64,000 bases of DNA, taken from Leptospira stimsonii (lineage in GTDB: Bacteria > Spirochaetota > Leptospiria > Leptospirales > Leptospiraceae). Positions 29,254 through 39,744 of the stretch are shown one piece after another (position 1 is the first letter of the stretch; each line of letters opens with the position of its first letter). The notes beneath the pieces were generated by a model that worked only from the letters and a program-made list of their open reading frames with translations, was not told the origin of the DNA and made no database searches. The stretch covers positions 1,251,501 through 1,315,500 of the forward strand of contig NZ_QHCS01000001.1 in NCBI RefSeq assembly GCF_003545875.1, written 5' to 3'. The position numbers were made by a program, and so were the translations under genes.

Positions 29254-29282
29254 CAAAAAAGCCCACTCCAGGAGGAGCAGGC
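29254..29282 (-). terminator. Attenuator terminator of the leuA leader
   Basis: On the minus strand, arms GCCTGCTCC (29274-29282) and GGAGTGGGC (29261-29269), pairing fully with two G-U pairs, enclose a 4-base loop and are followed by six Ts: a complete Rho-independent terminator 60 bases before the leuA start codon. Confidence 0.9.
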
Positions 29283-29358
29283 TCGTGTTTTTTTACGACT
29301 CTACCGGCTCCCCCTAACTAAGGAGGAGAAGAAGCTCAAGGCTATTGAGACCCGGTAG
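29271..29358 (-). promoter_or_regulatory. Competing pause and anti-terminator helices in the leuA leader
   Basis: CTACCGG (29352-29358) can pair with CCGGTAG (29301-29307), giving the 1:2 hairpin. GGGGGAGC (29307-29314) can instead pair with GCTCCTCC (29271-29278), the first arm of the terminator, giving the 2:3 anti-terminator. The helices exclude each other, as in enterobacterial leu and trp attenuators. If ribosomes stall at the leucine codons, the 2:3 helix forms and transcription continues. Confidence 0.82.
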
Positions 29359-29373
29359 AAGATTACGAAACAT
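29314..29373 (-). CDS. leuL: Leucine-rich leader peptide
   Basis: A 19-codon reading frame starting with ATG at 29373 and ending with TAG at 29314: MFRNLLPGLNSLELLLLLS. Nine of 19 residues are leucine, with five in a row just before the end. The stop overlaps the anti-terminator strand. This is the sensor of the attenuator: scarcity of charged tRNA-Leu stalls the ribosome in the Leu run. A GAG 10 bases upstream is a weak ribosome site. The promoter may use TAGAAT (minus, 29397-29402) as its -10 box. Confidence 0.85.
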   Translation of the reverse strand: MFRNLLPGLNSLELLLLLS

Positions 29374-29461
29374 ATATAAACTCAGACTCTGAAAGGATTC
29401 TAAAAAATACAAGAATTTTTTAAAACGAAATGCTCTTTTCGATTTCGGATCGGAATCAAGA

Positions 29462-30118
29462 TCAACCGTTATGCGTCGATTCGCCGAAAGAATCGGGTTT
29501 TTTGAGAAGAGTCCAGATTCCTTCCGACTCGATATTTTTTTCTTCGATCAGATTTTTGAGTTCGGAAATATCTTTTTTCATCGGTTCAGGGGCCGGAAGT
29601 TTTTCCAGTTCATGAAAAAACGTTCTGGCCTGCGGGAGTTGATCCGACTTCAGATAACAAAATGAAATCGCGTATAAGGAGACGATGTCCTTTCTTTCCG
29701 ATTCCGGAGTGGAAAGATATAATTCGAGAGCTTTTGCGTAGTTTCCGGTTCCCGTATAAAGAGAAGCCAGATTCTTCTTTGCGTTTACGTTGTTCTCGTC
29801 GATCTCAAGAACTTTTGTGAATTGAATTTCCGCCTTCGGTTTATCTTTTTTCTTCGCATACAAAACGCCGAGTCCGACTCTCGCGGACACGAATGATTCA
29901 TTGAGTGAGATCGCTTTGATAAAACGTTCTTCGGCGGGTTCCAGTTCGTTCAGATGAGAAAGGCACATCGCGAGATGATAATTTCCGATCGGATCTTCGG
30001 GATTTTGATGAAGATATTGAACGAGAGCCTCTTTGGCTCTGGGAAGATTTCCCTGTTTTACGAATTCTAAGGCTTGTTGCAGTTTCATAATTGGAAAAAA
30101 TCTCGTAGCTCGATCCAT
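29462..30118 (-). CDS. TPR repeat protein
   Basis: Up to 218 residues; start may be ATG 30118 or ATG 30088 (MKLQQALEFVKQGN), neither with a clear ribosome site. At least four tetratricopeptide units are visible between residues about 10 and 150 (for example NYHLAMCLSHLNELEPAEERFIKAISLN and NAKKNLASLYTGTGNYAKALELYL). No signal peptide. TPR scaffolds mediate protein contacts; partner unknown. Confidence 0.85.
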   Translation of the reverse strand: MDRATRFFPIMKLQQALEFVKQGNLPRAKEALVQYLHQNPEDPIGNYHLAMCLSHLNELEPAEERFIKAISLNESFVSARVGLGVLYAKKKDKPKAEIQFTKVLEIDENNVNAKKNLASLYTGTGNYAKALELYLSTPESERKDIVSLYAISFCYLKSDQLPQARTFFHELEKLPAPEPMKKDISELKNLIEEKNIESEGIWTLLKKPDSFGESTHNG

Positions 30119-30215
30119 TCTTACTCGAAGAATTTTACGGTAAATCCTTTTGAGGATCGGGGAAACGAAACTTTTCGAGTACGAATGGATCGGGGAGAAT
30201 CGGACAAACGTAAAA

Positions 30216-30231
30216 TTTGAACATGTTCAAA
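30216..30231. promoter_or_regulatory. Perfect palindrome upstream of a promoter-like TTGACA
   Basis: TTTGAACATGTTCAAA is a 16-base perfect palindrome located nine bases before TTGACA (30240-30245) and 67 bases upstream of the SRPBCC membrane gene. It looks like an operator. The arrangement TTTG-N8-CAAA differs from the N5 spacing I recall for the Leptospira LexA box, so I do not assign it to LexA. Confidence 0.5.
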
Positions 30232-30297
30232 AATAAATCTTGACAGACATATTTTTTGAAATTAGTTTCGGTTTAAATTTTTTCCGCTGGAGAATGT

Positions 30298-31275
30298 ATG
30301 GAAACTTCGAAGAACAAGCTTCTCGCTCGTCGCACCCTAGGTTTTTGGACCTTGGGAATTGTCCTTGTTCTCCTCTTGGCATTTTTGATCGCGGCTCCTT
30401 TTTTTGCTCTGAGTGGGGCATACGGAGTTGCTCTGTTCATCGCAATTCCTTTTTCAATCGGAATTCTCATTGCGTTTGCTCGAGCCTTTTGGGGCAAAGC
30501 GACGTTCGGCGACATTCTTTCGGTCGCGGTGTTTCCCATCGTCATTCTTCTTTTGGGTTTATTGTTTATCGGGAAAGAAGGTTTTATTTGTATTTTGATG
30601 GCGCTTCCGATTGCGATTCTTCCTTTTTTAATCGGTGTTTGGATCGGATATAAGATTCAGAATCGGGTCTGGTCCAAATACCTCGTCGTGGTGATCGTTT
30701 TGTTTTGTAATATCTCGGCTCACGTTTTTGATCGAATCGATTTATCTCCCGAAACAAACGAGATAACGACGTCGATTGTAGTCGATTCCTCTTCGCGCGA
30801 AGTTTGGAAACGAATCACTTCGCCTTTTACTTTCGGAGAGGCTAAGAATTTTTTCTTTCGCAACGGAGTTTCATATCCCGTTTCGATGCAAGTCGTTACG
30901 AAGAACGGTGTTCATTTTTTGAACTGTGTTTATACGAACGGTACCACGTCGGCCACCATACAAGAGTTAGTTGAAAATAAGGAGATGAAATTCCGATTCC
31001 CGACGCCGCAGGTTACGATGAAGGAAACGTCTTTTTACGGAGCCGTCGAACCGAAACATATTCGAGGTAAGATTTGGGCTTCCTTCGGCGCGTTTCGTTT
31101 GGTCCCGAGCGGGGAGGGAAACGTTGAAATTATCGCGACGACGAAATACGTCAACGGTTTAGGTCCGAAATTCTATTGGAAGTTATGGTCGGAATATCTG
31201 ATAGACGAGATGCATCTGCACGTTTTAGAAAAGATAAAATTCGATCTGGAAAAGATCGAAAATAAAAGCGAGTAA
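30298..31275 (+). CDS. Membrane protein with C-terminal SRPBCC-like domain
   Basis: 325 residues; CTGGAG precedes the ATG. The first 140 residues hold four to five hydrophobic helices. The rest, from about EITTSIVVDSSSREVWKRITSP, has the opening strand, helix and later strands of an SRPBCC/polyketide-cyclase domain. It forms a pair with the methyltransferase gene 11 bases downstream. Ligand unknown. Confidence 0.7.
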   Translation: METSKNKLLARRTLGFWTLGIVLVLLLAFLIAAPFFALSGAYGVALFIAIPFSIGILIAFARAFWGKATFGDILSVAVFPIVILLLGLLFIGKEGFICILMALPIAILPFLIGVWIGYKIQNRVWSKYLVVVIVLFCNISAHVFDRIDLSPETNEITTSIVVDSSSREVWKRITSPFTFGEAKNFFFRNGVSYPVSMQVVTKNGVHFLNCVYTNGTTSATIQELVENKEMKFRFPTPQVTMKETSFYGAVEPKHIRGKIWASFGAFRLVPSGEGNVEIIATTKYVNGLGPKFYWKLWSEYLIDEMHLHVLEKIKFDLEKIENKSE

Positions 31276-31286
31276 GGTGGAGCTGT

Positions 31287-31979
31287 ATGAGATTTTGTAA
31301 CCGACTTCGTTTTCAGAAAAGATTTTTTGATCGTTTTTCTTCGAGTTATTATTTTCTCAATTTTCTTTCTTTCGGCTTGGCGAACCAAACAAGAAAAAGA
31401 TCACTCAAGACTTTGAAGATTGCAGAGGGAGAAAAAGTTTGTGATCTGATGTGCGGAGACGGAAGTAATATCGGAATTATAAAAAAGAAATTTGGAAAGA
31501 ATCCGATTCTTGGAGTTGATATTTCCAAACGTATGATTCAACGCGCTCGAAAACGTTTTGGAGAAAACAACGTGACGTATTTTGCGGAGAACGCGCTTTC
31601 TTCTTCGATCTCTACGGGGTCTTGCGACGCAGTGAGCTGTACATTCGGATTAAAGACTTTATCGGCGGAGGAAAGAAGGATACTCTTTTCGGAAGTGTAT
31701 CGAATCTTAAAACCTTCGGGGACGTTCGTATTTGCCGAATTATCGAGACCGAAATACGGATTTTTCTTTTTGCTCTGGAATTTTTATTTCCGACAGTTTC
31801 TTCCCTTATTGGGGAGAATCTTTTATCTACCCTTTGTTGGAAAAAAATATCTTTCCGATTCGATCGATTCTTTCGAGAGCGTCGTTAAGGATGAAAAGAA
31901 TTTTCGTTCCGTCTTTTCCCAAGTGGACCTCTTCAGTTGGTATGGAGGGATCGTAACCGGGTTTTATGGAAGAAAATAG
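31287..31979 (+). CDS. UbiE/COQ5-like class I SAM methyltransferase
   Basis: 230 residues; AAGGTGGAG precedes the ATG. The SAM site is VCDLMCGDGSNIG (motif I), GVDISKRMIQRARKRFG (motif II) and SCDAVSCTFGLKTLS (motif post II), followed by EVYRILKPSGTFVFAELSRP, the UbiE signature. The conserved early FDRFSSSYYFLNFLSFG also matches the UbiE family. It may methylate a quinone or another lipid; whether it is the main menaquinone methyltransferase is not decided. Confidence 0.85.
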   Translation: MRFCNRLRFQKRFFDRFSSSYYFLNFLSFGLANQTRKRSLKTLKIAEGEKVCDLMCGDGSNIGIIKKKFGKNPILGVDISKRMIQRARKRFGENNVTYFAENALSSSISTGSCDAVSCTFGLKTLSAEERRILFSEVYRILKPSGTFVFAELSRPKYGFFFLLWNFYFRQFLPLLGRIFYLPFVGKKYLSDSIDSFESVVKDEKNFRSVFSQVDLFSWYGGIVTGFYGRK

Positions 31980-32115
31980 AGGAGATTTCTCTTTTATGAA
32001 ATTCTTCTTTTGAAAGTTTTTTACGAAGATTCCTCATTTTTCCTTTTAAGAGAAGGGGCTTTTTCATACAATAACCGTAAGAATTCATTCTAACTTAGGA
32101 GAAGGAGGAGAGAGT

Positions 32116-32304
32116 ATGTCTTATATGGCGGTTGGTTCCAGACAGATTTTATTTTCCGATTCGATTGCTCCGGTTTCCACCGGTTCTTCTTCCAGAGAGA
32201 TCGTGGCGACACAGGACAATCAGAGCAAAAGCCCCGATTCCGAAGTGGTTCCTCCGGGTTCTCCTCCTCCATCGGTTGGAAAGAATGTCGACGTTTATGC
32301 TTAA
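32116..32304 (+). CDS. Small proline/serine-rich protein
   Basis: 62 residues with a very strong ribosome-binding site (AGGAGGAGAGAGT before the ATG). No hydrophobic segment; the C-terminal half is rich in Ser and Pro (VVPPGSPPPSVGKNVDVYA). It ends 12 bases before the holin-like gene, so the two are likely co-transcribed. No family recognised. Confidence 0.6.
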   Translation: MSYMAVGSRQILFSDSIAPVSTGSSSREIVATQDNQSKSPDSEVVPPGSPPPSVGKNVDVYA

Positions 32305-32316
32305 AGCGGAAGTGAT

Positions 32317-32703
32317 ATGACCCATCTTTTATTCTCTCTCATTCTGATGTCCCTCGTTGTGGAGTTTGTGTTTCCACTCATCAATCCTGAATTTCACGTA
32401 GTAGGGGGTTGGATCAATTCGATCATCGTAGTGGTCGCCTTTGTTCTGATCAACGCGTTTATGAGATTGATCTTAATCATCATGACCCTTGGAATCGGGA
32501 TCGTCTTTTATTATCTAAGTCTTGGATTGATCGGATTGATCATCAATGCCTGGGTGATTTTAATCATCGGCGATTGGTTTCCGGGAACACTTTCGGTTCC
32601 CGGTTTTTGGTCCGCGTTCTTAGGAGGAATTCTTCTTGTTCTTGCGAACTACGTCGGAAAGACCGAATCCAAAGAAAGAAAAAAGGAAAAACAAAAAGGT
32701 TAG
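32317..32703 (+). CDS. Phage-holin-4-superfamily (YvlD-like) membrane protein
   Basis: 128 residues with four membrane helices and the YvlD/Phage_holin_4_2 layout: a first helix with LVVEFVFPLI, then GWINSIIVVVAFVLINAFMRLILIIMTLGIGIVFYYLSLGLIGLIINAWVI, the conserved middle, and a last helix before a Lys-rich tail. Despite the name, chromosomal members are not phage lysis proteins. AAGCGGAAGTGAT precedes the ATG. Confidence 0.82.
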   Translation: MTHLLFSLILMSLVVEFVFPLINPEFHVVGGWINSIIVVVAFVLINAFMRLILIIMTLGIGIVFYYLSLGLIGLIINAWVILIIGDWFPGTLSVPGFWSAFLGGILLVLANYVGKTESKERKKEKQKG

Positions 32704-33485
32704 AATCGAACCGCTCTGAAATAATCCTTTAAGATAGAATCCAGTTGTTCGTAAGAATGGTATCCTCTCGCGAGGATGCCGCTTTCCGCTCCGTCCGAAA
32801 ACACTAAACTCGGAAACGCGCTCACCCCTAAAGAAAAGCCGTAATAGAAATCATTTTGTGTCTCCATCTCCGTATCCTTGTCTTCAAAGACCGACTGAAA
32901 TTCTTTCTTAGGGATTCCAACGGTTTCCGCGATCTTGAAAAACGTTTCCGCCGAAGTTGGATCTTGATTCTCGTAAAAAAAAGTTTTGGAAAGTGTATGC
33001 AAATATTGGAATGCGATTTCAGAATTGATTTTTTGCGCGCTGATCACGGCGCGGCAGGCAGGAAACGAATCGTAGCGGAAGTCCTTTTGTTCCAGAATCC
33101 CAAGTTGAAACGATTGTTTTGTGAGCGCCTCTGCGTCTTTCCATTCGTGTTTTAGAATTCTCGCAAGTTCGGGAGTGAGCAGTTCCGCGCTTTCGCCGAA
33201 CCGAAGTCCTCCCAAGACGAGAGAGAAACGAATTTTATCTTTGTATTCTTCTTGGATTCTTTCGAAGACCGGTGCAAAGCCGTAGGACCAAGGACAAAGG
33301 GGGTCCACCGCATAGAGAATGGAATGTTGGAGAGAATCGTTCTGTTGCAAGGGAGTTCCCTCAATGCTTTGATTTCCAAAAGATGATTTGGATTCCGCTG
33401 AAGACCATCCTTTTTTGGGAGTTCCCGCGTTCCTTGGAAGTTCGAAGGATTCCTTTTTCAAGGAGTTCCCGCAAAATCGACTCAT
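32700..33485 (-). CDS. DsbA-family (FrnE-like) protein
   Basis: The thioredoxin-fold part runs from LYAVDPLCPWSYGFAPVFERIQ to VSAFPSLVFSDG (the cis-Pro loop) and LDSILKDYF. The active site reads CPWS, so only one cysteine of CxxC is present, as in FrnE-type and glutathione-transferase-kappa-type relatives. The start is uncertain: ATG 33485 gives 261 residues, but the first 45 are encoded partly by dispersed repeat words; a TTG at 33350 would give 216 residues, the usual size. The frame is open further up to 33611. Confidence 0.7.
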   Translation of the reverse strand: MSRFCGNSLKKESFELPRNAGTPKKGWSSAESKSSFGNQSIEGTPLQQNDSLQHSILYAVDPLCPWSYGFAPVFERIQEEYKDKIRFSLVLGGLRFGESAELLTPELARILKHEWKDAEALTKQSFQLGILEQKDFRYDSFPACRAVISAQKINSEIAFQYLHTLSKTFFYENQDPTSAETFFKIAETVGIPKKEFQSVFEDKDTEMETQNDFYYGFSLGVSAFPSLVFSDGAESGILARGYHSYEQLDSILKDYFRAVRF

Positions 33486-33736
33486 CTGAAAGATCCAGGA
33501 CCAAGGATTCTTTCCTCTGGGAGGAGTTCCTTTTACTCGTACACTTCCGAAGAATCGAAATTCAAAACGTTTTGGAAGAATCAATTCTCCCGACAAAGTA
33601 TCGGATTGCAAAAAAAAACTTGAAACAACATCGAATGTCCCGGAACCAACCGCATCAAAATGTGGAGCGGGCCTTTTCCTATTTTTGAATCCACAAAAAA
33701 TGAACTCCTCGAATTCTTCTCCTCCATTGGCGCATT

Positions 33737-33764
33737 AAAAAAGGCGGGATAACCCGCCTTTTTT
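33737..33764. terminator. Strong bidirectional terminator
   Basis: AAAAAAGGCGGG (33737-33748), loop ATAA, CCCGCCTTTTTT (33753-33764): a perfect GC stem with A and T runs on both sides. It ends the transcript of the 33789-34073 gene. Confidence 0.95.
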
Positions 33765-33781
33765 AAAGTCATTCTTGTTTC

Positions 33782-34654
<873 letters not shown>

Positions 34655-36418
34655 CTATTTTCGATCGATCACAAGAAGTGTAACGTCGTCTTCGAATTTG
34701 GGACGGTTACAATATTCGATTGCATCCTCGACGATCTGAGCGGAAGACTCTTTTACGTTCTTTGAAATCGATTTTCGGATGGAAAGAGAAACCAATTCTT
34801 CGCTATATCTTTTGGATCGATCCTCGGAAGAATGTTCCGAAAGACCATCCGTATACAGAACGAGTCTATCTCCCGCACAAAACATCGTCGAATTCTCCTC
34901 GAAAAATAGATCCGGGATCACTCCGATAAGTTTTCCTTTTGTCTCCAACGGGATCATTGTGTCCGTCGCGTTTTGTAAAAGTAGCGGATGGTTGTGGCCG
35001 GCGTTGGAAAAAAGAATCGTATTCTTCTCCGTATCGATCACACAATAGAATGCAGTTACGAAGTTTCCGGCCATCTTATTGTTCAAAGCGTGATTCAGTC
35101 CCGTAAAAAAACGGGAAGGACTAGAGAGTGTTTCCTTATCGTAAGTCGAGATGATCGTGTTCATAACTGCGGCGATCACGGATGCTGAAAGCCCGTGACC
35201 GGAAACGTCCGCGATGAGAAAACCCGTTCTTTCCGTATCCAACTTGAAGACGCTATAAAAATCCCCGCCGACGTTCGAGTAAGGAATATGTTGCGAGCCA
35301 ACGTCTAGACCCTTGATATAAGGGATCGCGGTCGGAATCACCTTTGACATCACTTCTCTTGCTCTTTGCAATTCCCGATCGGAATCCACAACCCTGTGAA
35401 AGAGGTCCGCGTTCTTGATCGTGACCGAAAGTCGATTTGCGATCGCTCCCAACATATCGAGATCGTTGTTGTGAAATGCGAAACCGGAATTCTTACTATT
35501 GACGCTGATGACTCCGAGGAGCTCGTCCCTATAGATCAGAGGAGAAGAGATCAAAGAGTTTGCTTCGAACTTATACTTTGCATCTTGATTATAACGTTTG
35601 TCTTCTTCCAGATTTTGGATCAGAAGATTTTTCCTTTCTTGAGCGACCCAGCCCGCGATTCCTTCACCGAAAGGAACCACGATCGAATGGACAGCTTCTT
35701 TCGGAATTCCTTTTGCGGCTAGGATTCTTAAGGTTTTACTTTTGTGATCCGCGAGATAGATCGTCCCAGTTCTTGCTTCCAAAAATTCCAAGATTTTATC
35801 CAAGACCCAGTTGCCGAGTTCGTGAATGCTCTTTTCGGAAACGATGAGCTTTTCGAATTCATAAAGAAGGGAAAGTTCTAAGATTCTTTTTTTGAGATTA
35901 TCGTGGATCTTCGCGTTTTGGATCGCGATCGCGGCGACTTCGGACAAGGAGGAAAGATAATTCAGATCGGAAGAATCAAAAGCCCTCTCCTTTGTCTTGT
36001 TGAGAATTTCCAGAGTTCCGATGATCTTGTCTTCCACAAAGAGGGGAACGCAAACAAGGGAACGGGTTCGATAACCGGTCTTCTTATCCCAATCTTGATT
36101 GAATCTCGGATCGGAATACGCGTCTTCCAGGATGATCGCTTTTTTCTCTTTTGCGACCCAGCCGGCGATTCCTTGTCCCATATCGAGGCGACCGTATTTT
36201 TGAATGATTTCCCCTTTCTCACCAAGAGCGACTTCGCAATATAAGAATTCTCCGGTTTCGTCGAGAAGAAAGAGGGAACTCGCTTCGGCTTCCAAGAGAT
36301 CCTTGGAATAGAGCATGATCAAAGGTAAGAGCTGATAAAGATCCAAATTCGCATTTAAGATCGTACTCGTATTGAGAATACTCTTCAACTTTTGAAATTC
36401 TAAATCAGCGTGAGTCAT
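34655..36418 (-). CDS. GAF-GAF-PP2C (SpoIIE/RsbU-like) serine phosphatase
   Basis: 587 residues from ATG 36418. Two GAF domains are visible, residues about 25-180 (ASSLFLLDETGEFLYCEVALG, GQGIAGWVAKEKKAIILED) and about 205-360 (EARTGTIYLADHKSKTLRIL, GEGIAGWVAQERKNLLIQN). A SpoIIE-type phosphatase follows: VGGDFYSVFKL, FLIADVSGHGLSASVIAAVM, FSNAGHNHPLLL and RLVLYTDGLSEHS, with the metal-binding Asp residues kept. It probably controls an anti-sigma/anti-anti-sigma switch in response to a small ligand; no partner gene is adjacent. Confidence 0.92.
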   Translation of the reverse strand: MTHADLEFQKLKSILNTSTILNANLDLYQLLPLIMLYSKDLLEAEASSLFLLDETGEFLYCEVALGEKGEIIQKYGRLDMGQGIAGWVAKEKKAIILEDAYSDPRFNQDWDKKTGYRTRSLVCVPLFVEDKIIGTLEILNKTKERAFDSSDLNYLSSLSEVAAIAIQNAKIHDNLKKRILELSLLYEFEKLIVSEKSIHELGNWVLDKILEFLEARTGTIYLADHKSKTLRILAAKGIPKEAVHSIVVPFGEGIAGWVAQERKNLLIQNLEEDKRYNQDAKYKFEANSLISSPLIYRDELLGVISVNSKNSGFAFHNNDLDMLGAIANRLSVTIKNADLFHRVVDSDRELQRAREVMSKVIPTAIPYIKGLDVGSQHIPYSNVGGDFYSVFKLDTERTGFLIADVSGHGLSASVIAAVMNTIISTYDKETLSSPSRFFTGLNHALNNKMAGNFVTAFYCVIDTEKNTILFSNAGHNHPLLLQNATDTMIPLETKGKLIGVIPDLFFEENSTMFCAGDRLVLYTDGLSEHSSEDRSKRYSEELVSLSIRKSISKNVKESSAQIVEDAIEYCNRPKFEDDVTLLVIDRK

Positions 36419-36649
36419 AGAGATTTCTGTCAATGCTACAGGAAATAGAAGGTTCGTCAAGGGTTTGGAAATATCCGGAAGACTGAAAAACTATAATTCG
36501 CTTAACGATAAACGACTTCGGTGGTTGACGTTTTATTTCGGTTTAAAAAAAGGGATTTCGTTTCAGAAACAACAAAGCGCCAAAATTCCGAGAAAAGTAT
36601 TTTTTGAAAGGAAGAAACTTCAACGAATTGAAACGGTCTCATTAGAGTA

Positions 36650-37858
<1,209 letters not shown>

Positions 37859-38171
37859 GAAAATTTCTGAATTCAATCGAAGACGCTCCCCGTTCGAGAG
37901 GAAAAAAGTAGGAACTCCTTCGAAGAGAAGTCAGAATTGAAAGTTCGCTTTGGTTTCAAGGCTTTTTTTGCGTGTAACGTTTGTCGGGACAAATGATTCT
38001 CTCTGCTAAAGCGGGGAGTTCCCGCAAAAAAAGGATTCTTCTTCGAAAGAATTGCAGTGTAGGAATTCCCAAAAAAAGGAAAGACGGAGAAGGATTCTCT
38101 CTTCTGCACCTTTTCCGGGCCGTTTTGAAATCCGATATTCTAAGAAAGGACTTAGGATGGAGGGCAAAACG

Positions 38172-38792
38172 ATGGTCCTTTCCGGAACCAATCGAATCGC
38201 GATTACGATAGGAATTATATTCTTCATTTTTTTTGCCGTAAACGACTGCGGAAAAAAAAACAAGGTAACACCTAAGAAGGAAAATTCCAAAACGAGCATA
38301 TCCAAAAAAAACGATCTAGAGTTGGAACCGGAATTGAAGGAAAGAAAGTTCTTCCAAGAAGACGCGCTTGGCCAACCGAAAAAATATTCGGAACCGGAGG
38401 AACGATCGGAAGAAACCGAACGATACGAACCTCAAAAAAAAGAAAACAAATCGCCTTCGTCTTTTCTCGGATCTTCACAGGGATGTAAAAGCGGAGATTG
38501 TAAAAATGGAAACGGAATCTATGTCTATGGAACCGGCGAGGTTTATTCAGGATCGTTTAAAAATGATAAGCGACATGGGAATGGAAACATTCTCTATAAG
38601 GACGGAGATCGATTTTCCGGAAATTTTCAGAACGATAAAAAATCGGGAATCGGAACCTATCGATTCGCAAGCGGGGCGATATTCAGCGGACGATTCTACG
38701 AGGACGGAGAAAGCGCCGAAGGATTCTTAACCGTAGGAAAGAAGAAAAAAGAATGCTCCATCATTCGAAATCAGATGAATTGCAAAAAATAA
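38172..38792 (+). CDS. MORN-repeat protein with N-terminal hydrophobic segment
   Basis: 206 residues from the ATG at 38172, chosen because GGAGGG lies seven bases upstream. A hydrophobic segment (IAITIGIIFFIFFAV) ends near a Cys (NDCGKK) that is a poor but possible lipobox. A long charged linker follows, then three MORN repeats (YVYGTGEVYSGSFKNDKRHG, ILYKDGDRFSGNFQNDKKSG, YRFASGAIFSGRFYEDG). MORN sheets often bind membranes or proteins. The 10-mer GAGTTCCCGC occurs upstream at 38016-38025. Confidence 0.75.
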   Translation: MVLSGTNRIAITIGIIFFIFFAVNDCGKKNKVTPKKENSKTSISKKNDLELEPELKERKFFQEDALGQPKKYSEPEERSEETERYEPQKKENKSPSSFLGSSQGCKSGDCKNGNGIYVYGTGEVYSGSFKNDKRHGNGNILYKDGDRFSGNFQNDKKSGIGTYRFASGAIFSGRFYEDGESAEGFLTVGKKKKECSIIRNQMNCKK

Positions 38793-39273
38793 TTCGGGCG
38801 TTTCCTCGCGCGACAACTTCGTAAAGAACGCGTTCGGACCGGGCTCTCCACTCCAGTCAAAAAATTAAAAAGACAAAATCCTAAGAGAAGCGACGAAACG
38901 AAGAGCAATTTTTTGACTCCGTGTCGATCCCATAACGCGAGACTAACCACAGGATCGTCCGAATGCGCCGAAAAAAGGATCGCTTTGTATTTCGCATAAC
39001 GTTCCTTTTAAAAAAAGAAAAGAATCGTTTTTACTCGAAAGAACTAAAAAATCAATCTTTCACTTTTTTAATTCTTTAAAGTCCATTGTATTGTATTATG
39101 CGTCCTAAAAAATAAAATCGATCGGATTCAAAAGCGTATCATTTCTAAAGAATCGAAAAATGAGTTTTTTCTCGGAATCAAAAAAAGGAATCTCTTTTCC
39201 GGGAAAGGCAATTCCTATTAATGGCGCGCCATCCCGAACGTAAAAGAATTTCCGAACTCTCCGAAGGAAAAAA
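38793..39273. other. Intergenic region with stem-loop repeat copy C
   Basis: About 480 bases without a gene. The left part (38830-38945) holds copy C of the covarying stem-loop repeat. The remainder is A/T-rich. A 93-codon open frame on the minus strand (39105-39386) overlaps the broken tautomerase in another frame and is probably chance. Confidence 0.5.
38855..38918. repeat. Covarying stem-loop repeat, copy C
   Basis: Arms AGTCAAAAAATT (38855-38866) and AATTTTTTGACT (38907-38918) with a 40-base loop. The outer context (CGGACCGGGCTCT before, GTCGATCC...TAACGCG after) matches copies A and B near 42.7 and 44.6 kb while the stem sequence differs. Confidence 0.7.
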
Positions 39274-39477
39274 TCAATGCTCCTTTTTCCTAAGTTCCGT
39301 CCCCTGATCAAACCCGATTCCTCAATTGTCCGTTTCCACTTCGTCGATAATGACGGAGGTCGTCTGCGGATTTTTTCCGAGCACATCCTTTAGAAGTTGC
39401 GTGGCCCCGACGGATCAGTCCGCTTTCTGTTCTTGAGTGGTTCCTTCCTTCGTGATCCGAATTTTGACGTAGGGCAT
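39274..39477 (-). pseudogene. 4-oxalocrotonate tautomerase family pseudogene
   Basis: Reading from ATG 39477 gives MPYVKIRITKEGTTQEQKAD, a stop, then SVGATQLLKDVLGKNPQTTS, VIIDEVETDN, a second stop and GIG. This is the tautomerase signature (Pro-1 catalytic base, GATQLLxDVLGKNPxxT, DEVxTDNWGIGG) with two in-frame stop codons; the second replaces the Trp of NWGIG (TGG to TGA). Unless the stops are sequencing errors, the gene is inactive. Confidence 0.85.
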
Positions 39478-39744
39478 AAGACGTTCTCCAAGTTTGATTC
39501 TAAAAAAGGGATTTGAATCGGAGACTCTGATGGAAGCAAAGAAGCTTTCTGAGGAGCTCATGTTTCAATTCATTAATAAATCTTTTTATAGTTTGAAAGG
39601 ATCTTATTTCAGATATTTTAGATGCGATATTTTTTTTCTATTCTCAATACTTTGAATGATTTTTGATGTCGACAAGATCGAAATTCCCTCAGGGAAGCGC
39701 GAGTCCCTTCTCATTTGATCGGAAGAAAAGGAAAAAAGAAGGCA

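Noticed and set aside
30216..30231. LexA (SOS) box
   Set aside because: TTTG and CAAA are separated by eight bases, not five, and the downstream genes are not DNA-repair genes.
32317..32703. Phage lysis holin
   Set aside because: The YvlD-type family is chromosomal and no endolysin or phage gene is near.
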